Notes: generated by a model not told the origin, from the letters alone. Positions 1 to 9,784 are shown, counted from the first letter of the stretch. The stretch: 64,000 nt of DNA from Cyclobacteriaceae bacterium (GCA_016786585.1 JAEUUI010000030.1:372001-436000); one strand, 5' to 3'. Made by a program: numbers and translations.

Positions 1-2
1 GG

Positions 3-3000
3 GTAAACGGAACTATCAACGCGGTAGCGGTAACCAACAGTAATTTAGTTTATGTAGGTGGTTCTTTTTCTACCGCGGGAGGAGTATCAGCGAACAATAT
101 AGCTTTATGGAACGGAAGTGGATGGAGTGCGCTTGGTACAGGTGTGAACGGGGTTGTGTATGCCATTGATGTTGACGGTAGTAATGTTTACGCAGGAGGT
201 GATTTCAGTAGCCCGGCAAACCTGGTGGCACGTTGGAACGGAACTTCCTGGTCGGCATTAGGTACCGGAATTCCGAGTGGAGCTGTACGGGCGATAGCCG
301 TTTCAGGTGATGGCGATGTGTACGTAGGCGGTCTTTTTTCAACAGCCGGAAGCATTACATCTGCCGGCAATATTGCACGATGGAATCCAGCCTCCGGTAA
401 TTGGTTTGCACTTGGCTCTCCAGCCTCCGGTGTGTCGGGTGGCGCTGTAGTAGCAATTGGTGCAACAGCCGGAACTGCCATTTATGTAGGTGGATCATTT
501 ACCTCGGCAGGCGGAGTAAGCGCAAGCAGGATCGCTTACTGGAGTGGCACCGCATGGAGCGCATTGGGTGCAGGACGGAATGCAGAAGTCAGCGCCATTG
601 CTGTGAGCGGTAACAATGTTTATGCCGGGGGTAGTTTTACCGGATTCATTGCGCGCTGGGATATTAGTACCAGTACGTGGAATGCCATGGGTTCGGGATT
701 TAGTGACGTGGTCAAGTCGATCGCAATAGGTCCCGGCGTGGTTTATGCCGGAGGACCATTTATTACGACTGGTAGTACAACCGTGAACAGGGTCGCAGCA
801 TGGAATGGCTCCGCCTGGAGTGCACTCAGCAGCGGTATTGATGGGGTCAATAACAGCATATCCGTTAATGCAATTGGCATTGGTTTTACGGGAGAAGTAT
901 TCGCTGGCGGAAACTTCACCACTACGGGTTCCGGTGCATCGGTCAACCGTGTTTCTATTTTCAAAGGTGGGACCTGGAGCCCGCTGGGTTATGGCATTAA
1001 TGGTGTTGTACAAAGCGTATCGGTAAGTGGAGCAAACGTGTACGTGGCGGGTACATTTACCGCGATTGGCAGCGTGGCGGCAGCGAACATTGCACGCTGG
1101 AATGGTACCACATGGAGTGCATTGGGTTCCGGATTAAACGGTAGTGTTTATGCTTTGTCAATAAACGGAACGGATATATATGCCGGAGGTGCTTTCACAA
1201 CTGCAGGCGGTACTTCAGCAAACAACATTGCTCGTTGGAACGGCACCACCTGGAGCGCATTGGGGTCGGGTGTCTCAGGCGGAACATTCGGCACGGGTGT
1301 GCGTGCACTTAGCATAAACAATGATAACCTTTACGTTGGAGGATTTTTTACATCTGCCGGTGGTACCTCGGCAAACCGGATCGCGCGATGGAACATAACG
1401 AATTCCACCTGGAGTGCGTTGGCAACGGGTATATCCGGTGGGACAGTTCCTGCTGTATTCGTCATCGAAGCAAGTAGCAGTAATGTTTATGTGGGTGGAA
1501 CATTCACCACAGCCGGGGGTAATGCAGCAAACAATATTGCTGTTTGGAATGGCAGCGCCTGGAGTTCATTGGGGTCGGGCGTATCGGGCGGATCTACTCC
1601 GGTGGTTTTTGCGATTGCAGTTACCGGAAGTACCGTTTATGCAGGCGGAGATTTTACGACAGCCGGAGGCACCTCGGCTAATCGAATTGCTGCATGGAAC
1701 GGTACAACGTGGAGCGCATTAGGCAGTGGCGTAAACAATGTTGTGTATGCTTTGTCGCTCAGAGGAAATGCGCTGTATGCAGGCGGTGATTTCACCACGG
1801 CAGGAAGCGGCACAGCAAATCGCATAGCAGTTTGGAACGGTCTTTCATGGATAAGTCTTGGCACCGGACTGAGTGGGCTTGTCAGAAGTATCTCAGTAAC
1901 CGGAACTAATGTATTTGCAGGTGGAGATTTTACAAGCACCGGAGATGGAAGTGTAGCGGCGGTTAATATCATTCAGCGCAACGGAGTTATTCCTGTGACT
2001 ACGTTACAGGCAGCGCAGGTGATTGCTAATCCTACCGGTGTGAAACTAACCGGAACTGTAAACCCCGGAAACTTAACAGGCTCTTATTACTTTGAGTACG
2101 GAACTACCAGCGCAAATCTGAATCAGCAAACTAATACAACAGCCATGAGCGGCACAGCTGACATTGCTGTGAGTGAAGACGTTTTTGCTGTTACGCCTAA
2201 TACGACTTACTATTATCGCTTACGTGCAGAAAATGCCGAAGGCATTTCATACAGCGCCATTCAGTCTTACACATTTCCACCTGAAGTAGAAGTTCGGCAG
2301 AATACCACGGTACTTACTTCAGGCAGTGAGTATGACTTCGGCAGTATCAATTATCTGGCTTCCTCTTCAGCAGTACCTTTCACCCTTTACAATCTTGGGC
2401 TGGGTAACTTAAACTTAACCGGTACAGCAGGCAACTTACTTGTAAAAGGAGGCGCGAATCCGGCCGACTTTATTGTGGTGCAAAGCAGCATTACTTCACC
2501 AGTTGCCTACAACACAACGCAGCCCTTTACTGTACAGTTTAATCCGCAAGCAGGCGGAGTGCGCACGGCTACACTTACTATCACCAGCAACGATCCGAAC
2601 GAACCTAACTATGTGATTAACCTGAAAGGCACCGGAGTAAAACTCAATCAGACCATCGCCTTTGGTGCATTGCCGGTACGGATATTCGGTGAAGCACCAT
2701 TCGCACTCACTGCCACTGCCTCTTCGGGACTAACCGTTAACTATACCAGCAGCGCACCTTCCGTAGCGACCATCAGCGGTAACACGGTTACACTGGTGGG
2801 GCCGGGCACATCCATCATTACCGCCTCGCAGCCGGGTAATGGCAACTACAACGCAGCAACCGATGTACCGCAAACGCTTACCGTACGTGCAATTGAACCG
2901 GTAGCACAGCCGACTGCATTAACCTTTAGCGCCATAACAAGTAACTCGATGAATGGTGTGTTTACAGCTGCTGCAGGCTCTCCGGCCGGATACATTGTGT

Positions 3001-6000
3001 TGCGTAAGGAAGGCGGTGCTGCGACCGATCAGCCGGAAGATGGCACCACCTACGTAGCCGGCAGTTCAACCATCGGAACAAGTACGGTGATTTCGGTTGG
3101 CAGCGGCATTACGTTCAGCAGTGCGGGCTTAAATTCAGGTTCTACTTATCACTATGCCGTTTTTGCATTCAACGGCAGCGGAGTAACCATTAACTATCGG
3201 CAGACCTCACCCCTGCAAAACAGTCAGGCTACCATTGTTAGTGAGCCGGTTACTCAAGCCTCTGCAATTTCGTTTTCTAACCTTAGCACAACGGCCTTAA
3301 CCGTTAACTGGAATAATGGCAGCGGCTCCGAACGACTGGTGATTGCACGGCAAGCCAGTGCAGTAAGCATAGATCCCACTGACGGAGTAGCTTACACCGG
3401 CAATCCTAACTTCTCTGCTGCTACTGATCTGGGTTCGGGCAATAAAGTGGTCTTTCGAGGTTCGGGTAATTCGGTAACCGTAACCAATCTACAGCCCAAT
3501 ACCGTGTACCATTTTCGCGTGTATGAGTTAAATGGTGCAGACGTACAGTCAAACTATCTGATAACAACTACTACCAATAATCCCAACAGCCGAACTACAC
3601 TGCAAACAGAACCCCTCGCACAGCCTACAGCACTCACATTCAATAATATTACGGTATCGTCATTAGGAGGATCATTTACAGCCTCTGGCGGATCACCAAC
3701 TGGCTACCTGATCTTACGCAAGGCAGGTGGCGCGCCAGCATTCACCCCTGCCGATGGAACTGCATATTCAGCCGGTGTACAAAGCGATGCTGTGGTGGTA
3801 AGTTCGGCAGCCGGCGCCACGTTTACCGATGCCGGACTCGTGGCAGGCACCACCTATCATTACGCTATCTATGCTTATAACGGGACCGGCCAATCAATTA
3901 ACTACCGCACAGCAACTCCCTTAACAAATAATGTAATCACGATTTCAAGTGCACCCGTAGCAACGGCTGCAACAGCAGTGAGTCAGACTTCCTTTACTGC
4001 CAACTGGTCTGCAGTTACCGGTGCAGTAAGTTATTCCCTGGATGTGTCTTCTGATAACTTCAGTAATCTGATAGCAGGATATGCTGCAAAAAACATTACC
4101 GGATTAAATGATGCGATTACAGGATTAAACCCGGGCGTTACGTATCAATACCGAGTACGGGCAGTAAATGCAAGTGGACTGTCAGACAACTCCAATCCCA
4201 TCAGCCAGATTACCATTCCATCAACACCTTCCACTTCCGCGGCTCAGGAAATTCGCATTAACGATTTTAAGGCGGTATGGAATACGAGTTCTGGCGCTAC
4301 CAGTTATGAACTGGATGTATCGCAAAACAATTTCACCACTTTCATCACGGGTTACCAAAGCAAAAGTATACCTGCGGGCGTAACGGAAGAAGTAGTTACT
4401 GGTTTGTCACCGCTCACACAATATCAATACCGGGTGCGCTCGGTAAACGCAGGCGGCGTCTCACCTAACTCAGGTGTTATTTCAGTAACAACACTTTCGG
4501 CAGCAGGACCGCTTACAGTAACGAATCCAGCGTTTGCAAATTCGGCAACAGCTATCATCAGCATAACGCTGAGCAACGGTTCGGGAAGCAGAATCGTGAA
4601 ATTTTATTCGCGCGGCATTTTGGAAAGTACGTTTGCTCCACCGGTGGTATTAACTTCTGAGTCGGACACCTACACCACAACGATCACGCCTGCACAATTG
4701 GATGAACTCGGGATTGAATTCTATTTCACAGCCGAGGATGCCTCTACGGCAGTTCCGAAACGATCGCCTGAAAATACAAACAGCTATATCTATACACCCA
4801 TTGCCTCGAATACTACCCTACCCGGGCTTTCTTTTGGTGGCGAATTGAAAAATTACCGGATCATTTCAATACCCTATGAACTGACTTCCGCTCAGGCATC
4901 TATTGTATTTTCTGCTTTTGGAGGATTTGATAAGACCAAATGGCGACTGGTACGATGGGAAGCAGGAACCTATAAAGATCAAACCGGAACAATAAATGTC
5001 GGCCGGAGCTACTGGTTCAATGCCCGCGAGAAAACCGAGATTGAGTTGAACACCGGCACTGTATCCCAGAATAATCAGACGACTCCGTTTAGCATGCAGT
5101 TACAGCAAGGCTGGAACATGGTGGCAACGCCATACCCGTTTGCAATTCAATGGTCAGATGTACTGGATAATAATCCAACGGCTGATGTTGATCCGGAATA
5201 TCATGTTTACACGGGAACAGGCTACTCAACCACCGACAACATGGAGCCCTTTAAAGGAGGATTTGTGTTCGCTAACGAAGCAACCACACTCCGGATACCC
5301 GTCAACATTGCCTCGGGTGGTGCTAAAAAGTCATCGTTAAAATCAATTGGCAACAATCCTGATGCAGGAAACTGGATGATACCCTTAACCCTGAAGTACC
5401 GGGATCAACAAAATACTTTGTTAGGATTTGGTATGCACGAAGAGGCATCACTGTCAAAAGATCGCTTTGATGTAATCGCTTTGCCGCAGCTTGATGCGTC
5501 CGTCAACCTGAGTAGCCATCACCCCGAATATTTTGCGCCAGACTTTGCACGCGATATTGTTCCAACACAAGACAATTATGTATGGACCTACGTGCTTACG
5601 GCTTCCGATCATGAGCCCGTTACGTTACACTGGGACAATAAGTCTTTTGAAAACATCAACGCACAGGTGTTGTTGTATGATGCCAGGACTGGCGTACTTC
5701 TCGACATGAGTCTTGCAAATACCTACCCGACAACCGGTAACCGTACGCTAGAATTTATTTACAGTAAAAACAAACGATTCACAGAGCAAACCGGACTGGG
5801 CCGTGCTTATCCGAATCCATTTACCAAAGTTGTGAGTTTGCCGGCATTTCTGAATACCACTGAAGGACCAGCAACTGTGTTTGTTTCTATCAAGAGTCTG
5901 ACTGGCGTAGAAGTTTATACCGAAGAATGGAAAACGGAAACGCTGGGCTTGATTCAACCCGAATGGAACGGTACACAAAGTAGTGGCTACTCCGTAGCAT

Positions 6001-6080
6001 CCGGAGTTTATGTCTACCATGTGAAATTCTCAAACTCGAGGCAGACGATCGTTACACAAGGAAAAATACTGAAACAATAA
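3..6080 (+). CDS. Large T9SS-sorted surface protein with beta-propeller-like repeats (5' end outside window)
   Basis: The reading frame is open from the left edge, so the start and signal peptide lie upstream; about 2,025 residues are visible. Roughly the first 650 residues hold 13 repeats of about 45-55 residues with a VYAGGxFT strand and a NxIAxWNGxxWSALGxG strand, resembling a Kelch-like propeller. Next come a fibronectin-III-like segment (about 1990-2280), an ASH / choice-of-anchor-D-like domain (about 2290-2640), a bacterial Ig-like segment, and several more fibronectin-III-like modules to about 4500. The last 90 residues, with the YPNPF motif and a final GKILKQ, look like a type IX secretion C-terminal sorting domain. 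I infer an exported, cell-surface protein, possibly binding polymers or other cells; the ligand is unknown. It lies 11 bases before the next gene on the same strand. Confidence 0.9.
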   Translation, partial: VNGTINAVAVTNSNLVYVGGSFSTAGGVSANNIALWNGSGWSALGTGVNGVVYAIDVDGSNVYAGGDFSSPANLVARWNGTSWSALGTGIPSGAVRAIAVSGDGDVYVGGLFSTAGSITSAGNIARWNPASGNWFALGSPASGVSGGAVVAIGATAGTAIYVGGSFTSAGGVSASRIAYWSGTAWSALGAGRNAEVSAIAVSGNNVYAGGSFTGFIARWDISTSTWNAMGSGFSDVVKSIAIGPGVVYAGGPFITTGSTTVNRVAAWNGSAWSALSSGIDGVNNSISVNAIGIGFTGEVFAGGNFTTTGSGASVNRVSIFKGGTWSPLGYGINGVVQSVSVSGANVYVAGTFTAIGSVAAANIARWNGTTWSALGSGLNGSVYALSINGTDIYAGGAFTTAGGTSANNIARWNGTTWSALGSGVSGGTFGTGVRALSINNDNLYVGGFFTSAGGTSANRIARWNITNSTWSALATGISGGTVPAVFVIEASSSNVYVGGTFTTAGGNAANNIAVWNGSAWSSLGSGVSGGSTPVVFAIAVTGSTVYAGGDFTTAGGTSANRIAAWNGTTWSALGSGVNNVVYALSLRGNALYAGGDFTTAGSGTANRIAVWNGLSWISLGTGLSGLVRSISVTGTNVFAGGDFTSTGDGSVAAVNIIQRNGVIPVTTLQAAQVIANPTGVKLTGTVNPGNLTGSYYFEYGTTSANLNQQTNTTAMSGTADIAVSEDVFAVTPNTTYYYRLRAENAEGISYSAIQSYTFPPEVEVRQNTTVLTSGSEYDFGSINYLASSSAVPFTLYNLGLGNLNLTGTAGNLLVKGGANPADFIVVQSSITSPVAYNTTQPFTVQFNPQAGGVRTATLTITSNDPNEPNYVINLKGTGVKLNQTIAFGALPVRIFGEAPFALTATASSGLTVNYTSSAPSVATISGNTVTLVGPGTSIITASQPGNGNYNAATDVPQTLTVRAIEPVAQPTALTFSAITSNSMNGVFTAAAGSPAGYIVLRKEGGAATDQPEDGTTYVAGSSTIGTSTVISVGSGITFSSAGLNSGSTYHYAVFAFNGSGVTINYRQTSPLQNSQATIVSEPVTQASAISFSNLSTTALTVNWNNGSGSERLVIARQASAVSIDPTDGVAYTGNPNFSAATDLGSGNKVVFRGSGNSVTVTNLQPNTVYHFRVYELNGADVQSNYLITTTTNNPNSRTTLQTEPLAQPTALTFNNITVSSLGGSFTASGGSPTGYLILRKAGGAPAFTPADGTAYSAGVQSDAVVVSSAAGATFTDAGLVAGTTYHYAIYAYNGTGQSINYRTATPLTNNVITISSAPVATAATAVSQTSFTANWSAVTGAVSYSLDVSSDNFSNLIAGYAAKNITGLNDAITGLNPGVTYQYRVRAVNASGLSDNSNPISQITIPSTPSTSAAQEIRINDFKAVWNTSSGATSYELDVSQNNFTTFITGYQSKSIPAGVTEEVVTGLSPLTQYQYRVRSVNAGGVSPNSGVISVTTLSAAGPLTVTNPAFANSATAIISITLSNGSGSRIVKFYSRGILESTFAPPVVLTSESDTYTTTITPAQLDELGIEFYFTAEDASTAVPKRSPENTNSYIYTPIASNTTLPGLSFGGELKNYRIISIPYELTSAQASIVFSAFGGFDKTKWRLVRWEAGTYKDQTGTINVGRSYWFNAREKTEIELNTGTVSQNNQTTPFSMQLQQGWNMVATPYPFAIQWSDVLDNNPTADVDPEYHVYTGTGYSTTDNMEPFKGGFVFANEATTLRIPVNIASGGAKKSSLKSIGNNPDAGNWMIPLTLKYRDQQNTLLGFGMHEEASLSKDRFDVIALPQLDASVNLSSHHPEYFAPDFARDIVPTQDNYVWTYVLTASDHEPVTLHWDNKSFENINAQVLLYDARTGVLLDMSLANTYPTTGNRTLEFIYSKNKRFTEQTGLGRAYPNPFTKVVSLPAFLNTTEGPATVFVSIKSLTGVEVYTEEWKTETLGLIQPEWNGTQSSGYSVASGVYVYHVKFSNSRQTIVTQGKILKQ

Positions 6081-6091
6081 CGCGTTGTTTT

Positions 6092-6838
6092 ATGAAGATC
6101 AATCCACTTAACTATTTTGTACTTCTTTTGATTGTGCTGCCGATTGTGGCTTCTGCACAAAACCTGGAGGTGAAACGTCTGGAACTTCAGGGCGGAAACG
6201 TAATCATTTATTATGCCTTGCTGGATACTATTCCGGGGCGAACGTATACCGTAAACGCCTATGCGTCACGCGACAATTATATAAACCCACTGGTACAACT
6301 AACCGGTGATCATGGACTGCAGGTTAAGCCGGGTAAGGAACACAAGCTTACCTGGAATGCAAAACAGGAGTTGGGTGAAACGTATCAGGGTCAAGTATCC
6401 ATCGAGTTACGGGCGCGTGCGTATGTGCCATTTATTTTGTTCGATAATTTTAGCGCAATCAAACGCGGTAAGCACAAGGAAGTAACCTGGCGCGGGGGGA
6501 CTCCGCAGAACATTTTAAACTTCGAGCTCTACAATAAAAAGGGCGAGAAGGTAGCGGTAATCCCGAACGTACCCAATGCCGGGCATACCAGCCTACTGAT
6601 ACCAAACGATGTAAAAACAGGTAAAGGTTACACCTTTAAAATTGTCGACAGTAAAAACAAGGATCAGGTAGTGATAACGGAATCGTTCGCGATTAAGCGT
6701 AAGGTTCCTATCCCGCTTGTTGTTGCCGGCCTTGCCGCTCTCGGTGGAGGCGTTGCGTTGTTGGGCAGTGGAGGCGGAGATAATGGCCCGTCATCTGTTC
6801 CTGCAATTGTAGATCCCACTAATCCACCCGGTAATTAG
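6092..6838 (+). CDS. Secreted protein of unknown function, partner of the caspase gene
   Basis: 248 residues. A signal peptide (VLPIVASAQ cleavage region) is followed by two beta-rich, Ig-like segments (about residues 24-110 and 110-205), each carrying a K-x(2)-TW-type strand (HKLTWNAK, HKEVTWRGG). A hydrophobic glycine/alanine segment (about 208-228) follows, then a short polar tail rich in G, S and P. I do not recognise a named family. It is 11 bases after the T9SS protein and 19 bases before the caspase-like gene, so the three probably form one transcript. The DNA coding for its last 33 residues recurs almost unchanged at 15438-15536, in a region without an intact gene. It may be a periplasmic or outer-membrane partner of the peptidase; that is inference. 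Confidence 0.75.
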   Translation: MKINPLNYFVLLLIVLPIVASAQNLEVKRLELQGGNVIIYYALLDTIPGRTYTVNAYASRDNYINPLVQLTGDHGLQVKPGKEHKLTWNAKQELGETYQGQVSIELRARAYVPFILFDNFSAIKRGKHKEVTWRGGTPQNILNFELYNKKGEKVAVIPNVPNAGHTSLLIPNDVKTGKGYTFKIVDSKNKDQVVITESFAIKRKVPIPLVVAGLAALGGGVALLGSGGGDNGPSSVPAIVDPTNPPGN

Positions 6839-6857
6839 TTTTAACCCAGCTTGTGAA

Positions 6858-8033
6858 ATGAAAAAGATTATTTGCGTAGTTATCGTATTTATCGTGTACA
6901 GTCCGGAATTGTTTTCGCAAAACCTTTCCTGGAAAAGCAACGACATCCACCTGGATTTTAAAAATCAGCAGCTCAGCACTACGTTACCCACTGTAGAGTG
7001 GACGGAACCCAGGTATGATTTCAGCAGCAGCGTGGACGGAAAGGTTCAGGTGGACGTAACGGTCACTTCCGAGGTGGAATTGACAAGCGTTACATTAAGT
7101 GTGATCGATACCAAAACGAATGAAGTGTATGCAACACGCTCGTACACGGATGTAAAAGGTAAAAGCTATACCGTTAAGAGAATGCTTACGTTGGTGGAGG
7201 ACGGTGTATTTCGGCTGGAACTGACAGCAGCCAATCAAACCGGAGGTACCGTATCTGGCAAAAGAAGCATCGTAACCGGAAAAGATGCCCGCGAGTACAT
7301 TTCGACAGACCGGAAAGATTATGCACTGATTTTTGCGACCGACAAGTATGATTACTGGGATGACTTGGTGAACCCGGTGAACGATGCCCAAACACTCGCC
7401 AAAGAGCTACGCGAGAAATATGGATTTGAAACGGAGATTGTCGAGAATGCAGATTACGAAGAGGTATTTGAAAAGCTGCGTGACTATAACGAAAGAAGTT
7501 TCAATCCGCAGGATCAGTTGCTTATTTTTTTTGCAGGTCACGGATTATTTGATGATACGTTTGGAGAGGGGTATGTGGTGGCTAAGAATTCGCTTGCCAA
7601 TGATAAAGCCCGCACATCCTACATTTCGCATGCACGCTTAAGAGGTATCATTGATAATATTCCCTGCAGGCACGTGATGCTGATGATGGATGTTTGTTTT
7701 GGCGGAACACTTGATCCGGTTATTGCGCGGGCCCGCGGTGCTGTTGATGAGGTTTCGGAACGCGAAATGCTCGCCCGAAAATTTTCCTATAAAACACGCA
7801 AGTATCTGACTTCGGGTGGCAAGGAATACGTGTCGGATGGTATTCCGGGCAAACACTCGCCTTTTGCTGCTAAACTTATTGAATCGCTCCGCAGCTTTGG
7901 AGGAGATGATCGTATCCTCACGCTTTCTGAATTACAGGCTAATATGGAGAAACTCAAACAGGTACCCCGCTTTGGTTCGTTTGGTGAGGATGAGAAACTA
8001 AGTGACTTTGTTTTCGTGGCGAAGGATAACTGA
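6858..8033 (+). CDS. Secreted caspase-family (clan CD, C14-like) peptidase
   Basis: 391 residues with a signal peptide (SPELFSQ cleavage region), so the enzyme is exported. Residues 25-140 form a beta-rich N-terminal domain. The caspase-fold domain starts near residue 153 (DYALIFATDKYDYW). The catalytic His is His228 in FFAGHG and the nucleophile is Cys280 in MDVCFGG, both in the usual order and spacing for caspase/metacaspase p20 domains. Metacaspase-like enzymes usually cut after Arg or Lys, but the specificity here cannot be read. It is the last gene of the cluster starting with the T9SS propeller protein. Its 5' part has a decayed copy at 15537-15645. Possible roles are processing of surface proteins or a stress response; the sequence does not decide. 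Confidence 0.88.
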   Translation: MKKIICVVIVFIVYSPELFSQNLSWKSNDIHLDFKNQQLSTTLPTVEWTEPRYDFSSSVDGKVQVDVTVTSEVELTSVTLSVIDTKTNEVYATRSYTDVKGKSYTVKRMLTLVEDGVFRLELTAANQTGGTVSGKRSIVTGKDAREYISTDRKDYALIFATDKYDYWDDLVNPVNDAQTLAKELREKYGFETEIVENADYEEVFEKLRDYNERSFNPQDQLLIFFAGHGLFDDTFGEGYVVAKNSLANDKARTSYISHARLRGIIDNIPCRHVMLMMDVCFGGTLDPVIARARGAVDEVSEREMLARKFSYKTRKYLTSGGKEYVSDGIPGKHSPFAAKLIESLRSFGGDDRILTLSELQANMEKLKQVPRFGSFGEDEKLSDFVFVAKDN

Positions 8034-8093
8034 CTCTTTTGTAAAAAAAGCAATTAAAGTTTCCCAAGGCAGGAAGCAGGCGAAGTACTTATT

Positions 8094-8486
8094 CTACAAA
8101 TTCACTTTGGAAAGTCGGTTCATGACTGTGTTCCGGTGTTCCTGGCCCCACTCGACCATTGCATCCAAAACATTTTTAATAGACCTGCCGGAAGGTGTAA
8201 ACTCATATTCAATCGTAACGGGTATGGTATCGTGAACAGTCCTTTTCACAATACCATTTAATTCAAGCTCGCGCAATTCCTTCGACAGCATCCGGGGTGT
8301 GATTCTAGGAATTTCGCGTTCTATCTCTTTAAAGCGCTTTTTGCCAAAGATAAGCGTGGCCATAATGGGCAACTTCCATTTGCCGGTTAGAACATTCATG
8401 GTATCGTTGACGGCCATAACGAAGGAATTCGGACAATCTTTAATGCTCTTTAAATCGATTTTGGGATCTATTGCTGTTGTTTTCAT
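8094..8486 (-). CDS. HxlR-family winged-helix transcriptional regulator
   Basis: 130 residues. The family signature is clear: a Cys-Pro near residue 18 (KDCPNSF), GKWKLPIMATL at the first helix, KRFKEIEREIP, and an RMLSKELRELELNGIV recognition region, followed by the wing (VTIEYEFTPSGRS). HxlR proteins are small dimeric DNA-binding regulators; several sense redox or electrophile stress through the conserved Cys. It is divergent from the DoxX-like gene, with 75 bases between the starts containing two inverted repeats (8489-8529), so self-regulation and control of the DoxX gene are likely. Confidence 0.9.
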   Translation of the reverse strand: MKTTAIDPKIDLKSIKDCPNSFVMAVNDTMNVLTGKWKLPIMATLIFGKKRFKEIEREIPRITPRMLSKELRELELNGIVKRTVHDTIPVTIEYEFTPSGRSIKNVLDAMVEWGQEHRNTVMNRLSKVNL

Positions 8487-8488
8487 GC

Positions 8489-8529
8489 TATACTAAAGTA
8501 TATCGCTATATAATGTATATCGAAGATAC
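8489..8529. promoter_or_regulatory. Inverted repeats between hxlR-like and doxX-like genes, candidate operator
   Basis: Three overlapping or adjacent dyads lie between the divergent starts. TATACT-AA-AGTATA (8489-8502) is a perfect 6-bp inverted repeat, TATAT-CGCT-ATATA (8499-8512) is a perfect 5-bp one, and GTATATCGAAGATAC (8515-8529) is an imperfect one. HxlR proteins bind dyads in such divergent promoters, so this is the expected binding site; binding is inferred. Confidence 0.55.
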
Positions 8530-8561
8530 GATAGTTTTGCCATTGTATTATCAACATCAGT

Positions 8562-8936
8562 ATGAAAAAAGACAAAATTATCTACTGGACTTCCACGTCC
8601 CTTGCGATGATAACCGGAGCGTTGTCAGCATTTATGTATTTCACCAGCCCTAAATTTATTGACGGCTATACGCATTTAGGATTTCCCGCTTACTTCCGGA
8701 TTGAGTTGGGCATAGCTAAAATAATCGGGATGGCTGTCCTGCTTGTTCCGGGAATTCCTGTTAAAATTAAAGAGTTTGCGTATGCAGGATTTGCCATAAC
8801 ATTTGCTTCAGGCATCATAGCTCATGGTACTGTTGATGGTCTGGCATTGGCCATTGCACCTGTAATTCCCTTGGCTTTTTTGATCGTATCATACTTGTAT
8901 TTCAATAAGCTCAATCTGTCACAGCAAGCCCTTTGA
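8562..8936 (+). CDS. DoxX-like small membrane protein
   Basis: 124 residues with four predicted membrane helices: about 8-25, 48-66, 73-90 and 97-116. The pattern (YFTSPKF, then a helix with LGIAKIIGMAVLLVPGIP and a conserved Lys-Glu-Phe-Ala-Tyr-Ala-Gly turn) is typical of the DoxX-like (DoxX_2 / DUF4267-like) family. The biochemical function of these proteins is not settled; in Bacteroidota they are often paired with a divergent HxlR regulator, as here. Transcription probably ends at the hairpin at 8988-9019. Confidence 0.82.
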   Translation: MKKDKIIYWTSTSLAMITGALSAFMYFTSPKFIDGYTHLGFPAYFRIELGIAKIIGMAVLLVPGIPVKIKEFAYAGFAITFASGIIAHGTVDGLALAIAPVIPLAFLIVSYLYFNKLNLSQQAL

Positions 8937-8987
8937 TACCGATTAACAACTTGCCTGATGATCTGCCCTGGTTGAATTAACTAGCAT

Positions 8988-9019
8988 AAAAAAACCGGCC
9001 CAATACTGAGCCGGTTTTT
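8988..9019. terminator. Bidirectional rho-independent terminator
   Basis: A 10-bp perfect stem (AAAAACCGGC at 8990-8999 pairing with GCCGGTTTTT at 9010-9019) with a 10-base loop, T-rich on one side and A-rich on the other. It sits between two convergent genes and can serve both. Confidence 0.85.
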
Positions 9020-9049
9020 CCCCTTAAAACCCCACCGCCAAACACTCAC

Positions 9050-9784
9050 TTAATTATCATCATCGTTGCTGTCATCATCGTCTTCATCCAGATCATCGTC
9101 ATCATCGCTGTCTTCTCCTGCATCACAGGAATCCTCAAACTGATCCAGGATTTCATCCGTGATTTCAGAATTTGATGTGTCATTGATACGAACCACACCA
9201 TCCTCATCGGCCACCGCCCTGCTTAAATCAATGCCTGAAAAAAGATTGTCGAGGTTAATTAACACCAACATGTTGGTAAGGGTGTTTTCGTCAACCGTGT
9301 ACCCGGCCAAATCCTCAATTTCTATTTCAAGTTCCTCGGTTGTCGAGAACTCATATGTTTTCCCCTCGTAAGTAAACCGGATGAAGATTGAGTTTCCATC
9401 CTCCATTACCGGAGACACATCTATCTCAATTTCATTGTATACTCCCGTTGCCACATCCGTCAGGCCAAAGCTTGGATTGCTGGTTCCCTTAATCAAATCC
9501 ACCGTGTAAGGGCCTTCAAACTCTACCTTCTCTGAATCATCTTCGCCACTGTTATCCTCGTCTGAATCCTCTTCATCGGTTTCAAATTCCATTTCTTCCA
9601 CACCAAGTCTGACATCGGTAAACGTTAGTCCGGTTACGTTTGTCTTGCCGTTAATGGTTGATGAACTCGCCACCGCTTTCATCTGCATTTTTACTCCTTC
9701 CAATTTAGGATCACCGTTGTTCTCGCACGCTGCCACCAGTAAACTTGCAATGGCCAATACTAAAAATTGAATTTTCACCTTCAT
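9050..9784 (-). CDS. Acidic lipoprotein, DUF4382-like
   Basis: 244 residues with a lipoprotein signal ending in LLVAAC (Cys20). The body resembles DUF4382-type proteins: a VTGLTFTDVRLGVEEMEFE strand pair, then TDVATGVYNEIEIDV and a YTVDENTLTNMLVLINLDNLF segment. Two stretches are almost purely acidic: an insert of Asp/Glu/Ser near residues 68-87 and a C-terminal tail of about 25 residues, nearly all Asp, Glu, Ser or Asn. Such tails could bind divalent cations; this is inference. The gene points the same way as the next acidic lipoprotein (29 bases between them) and is likely co-transcribed with it. It is divergent from the ECF sigma factor locus. Confidence 0.75.
   Translation of the reverse strand: MKVKIQFLVLAIASLLVAACENNGDPKLEGVKMQMKAVASSSTINGKTNVTGLTFTDVRLGVEEMEFETDEEDSDEDNSGEDDSEKVEFEGPYTVDLIKGTSNPSFGLTDVATGVYNEIEIDVSPVMEDGNSIFIRFTYEGKTYEFSTTEELEIEIEDLAGYTVDENTLTNMLVLINLDNLFSGIDLSRAVADEDGVVRINDTSNSEITDEILDQFEDSCDAGEDSDDDDDLDEDDDDSNDDDN

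Noticed and set aside
188-1972. Long antisense and alternative frames inside the T9SS propeller repeats
   Set aside because: They arise because the repeated Gly/Ala/Thr-rich codons avoid stops on both strands; the products are only low-complexity reflections of the repeats.
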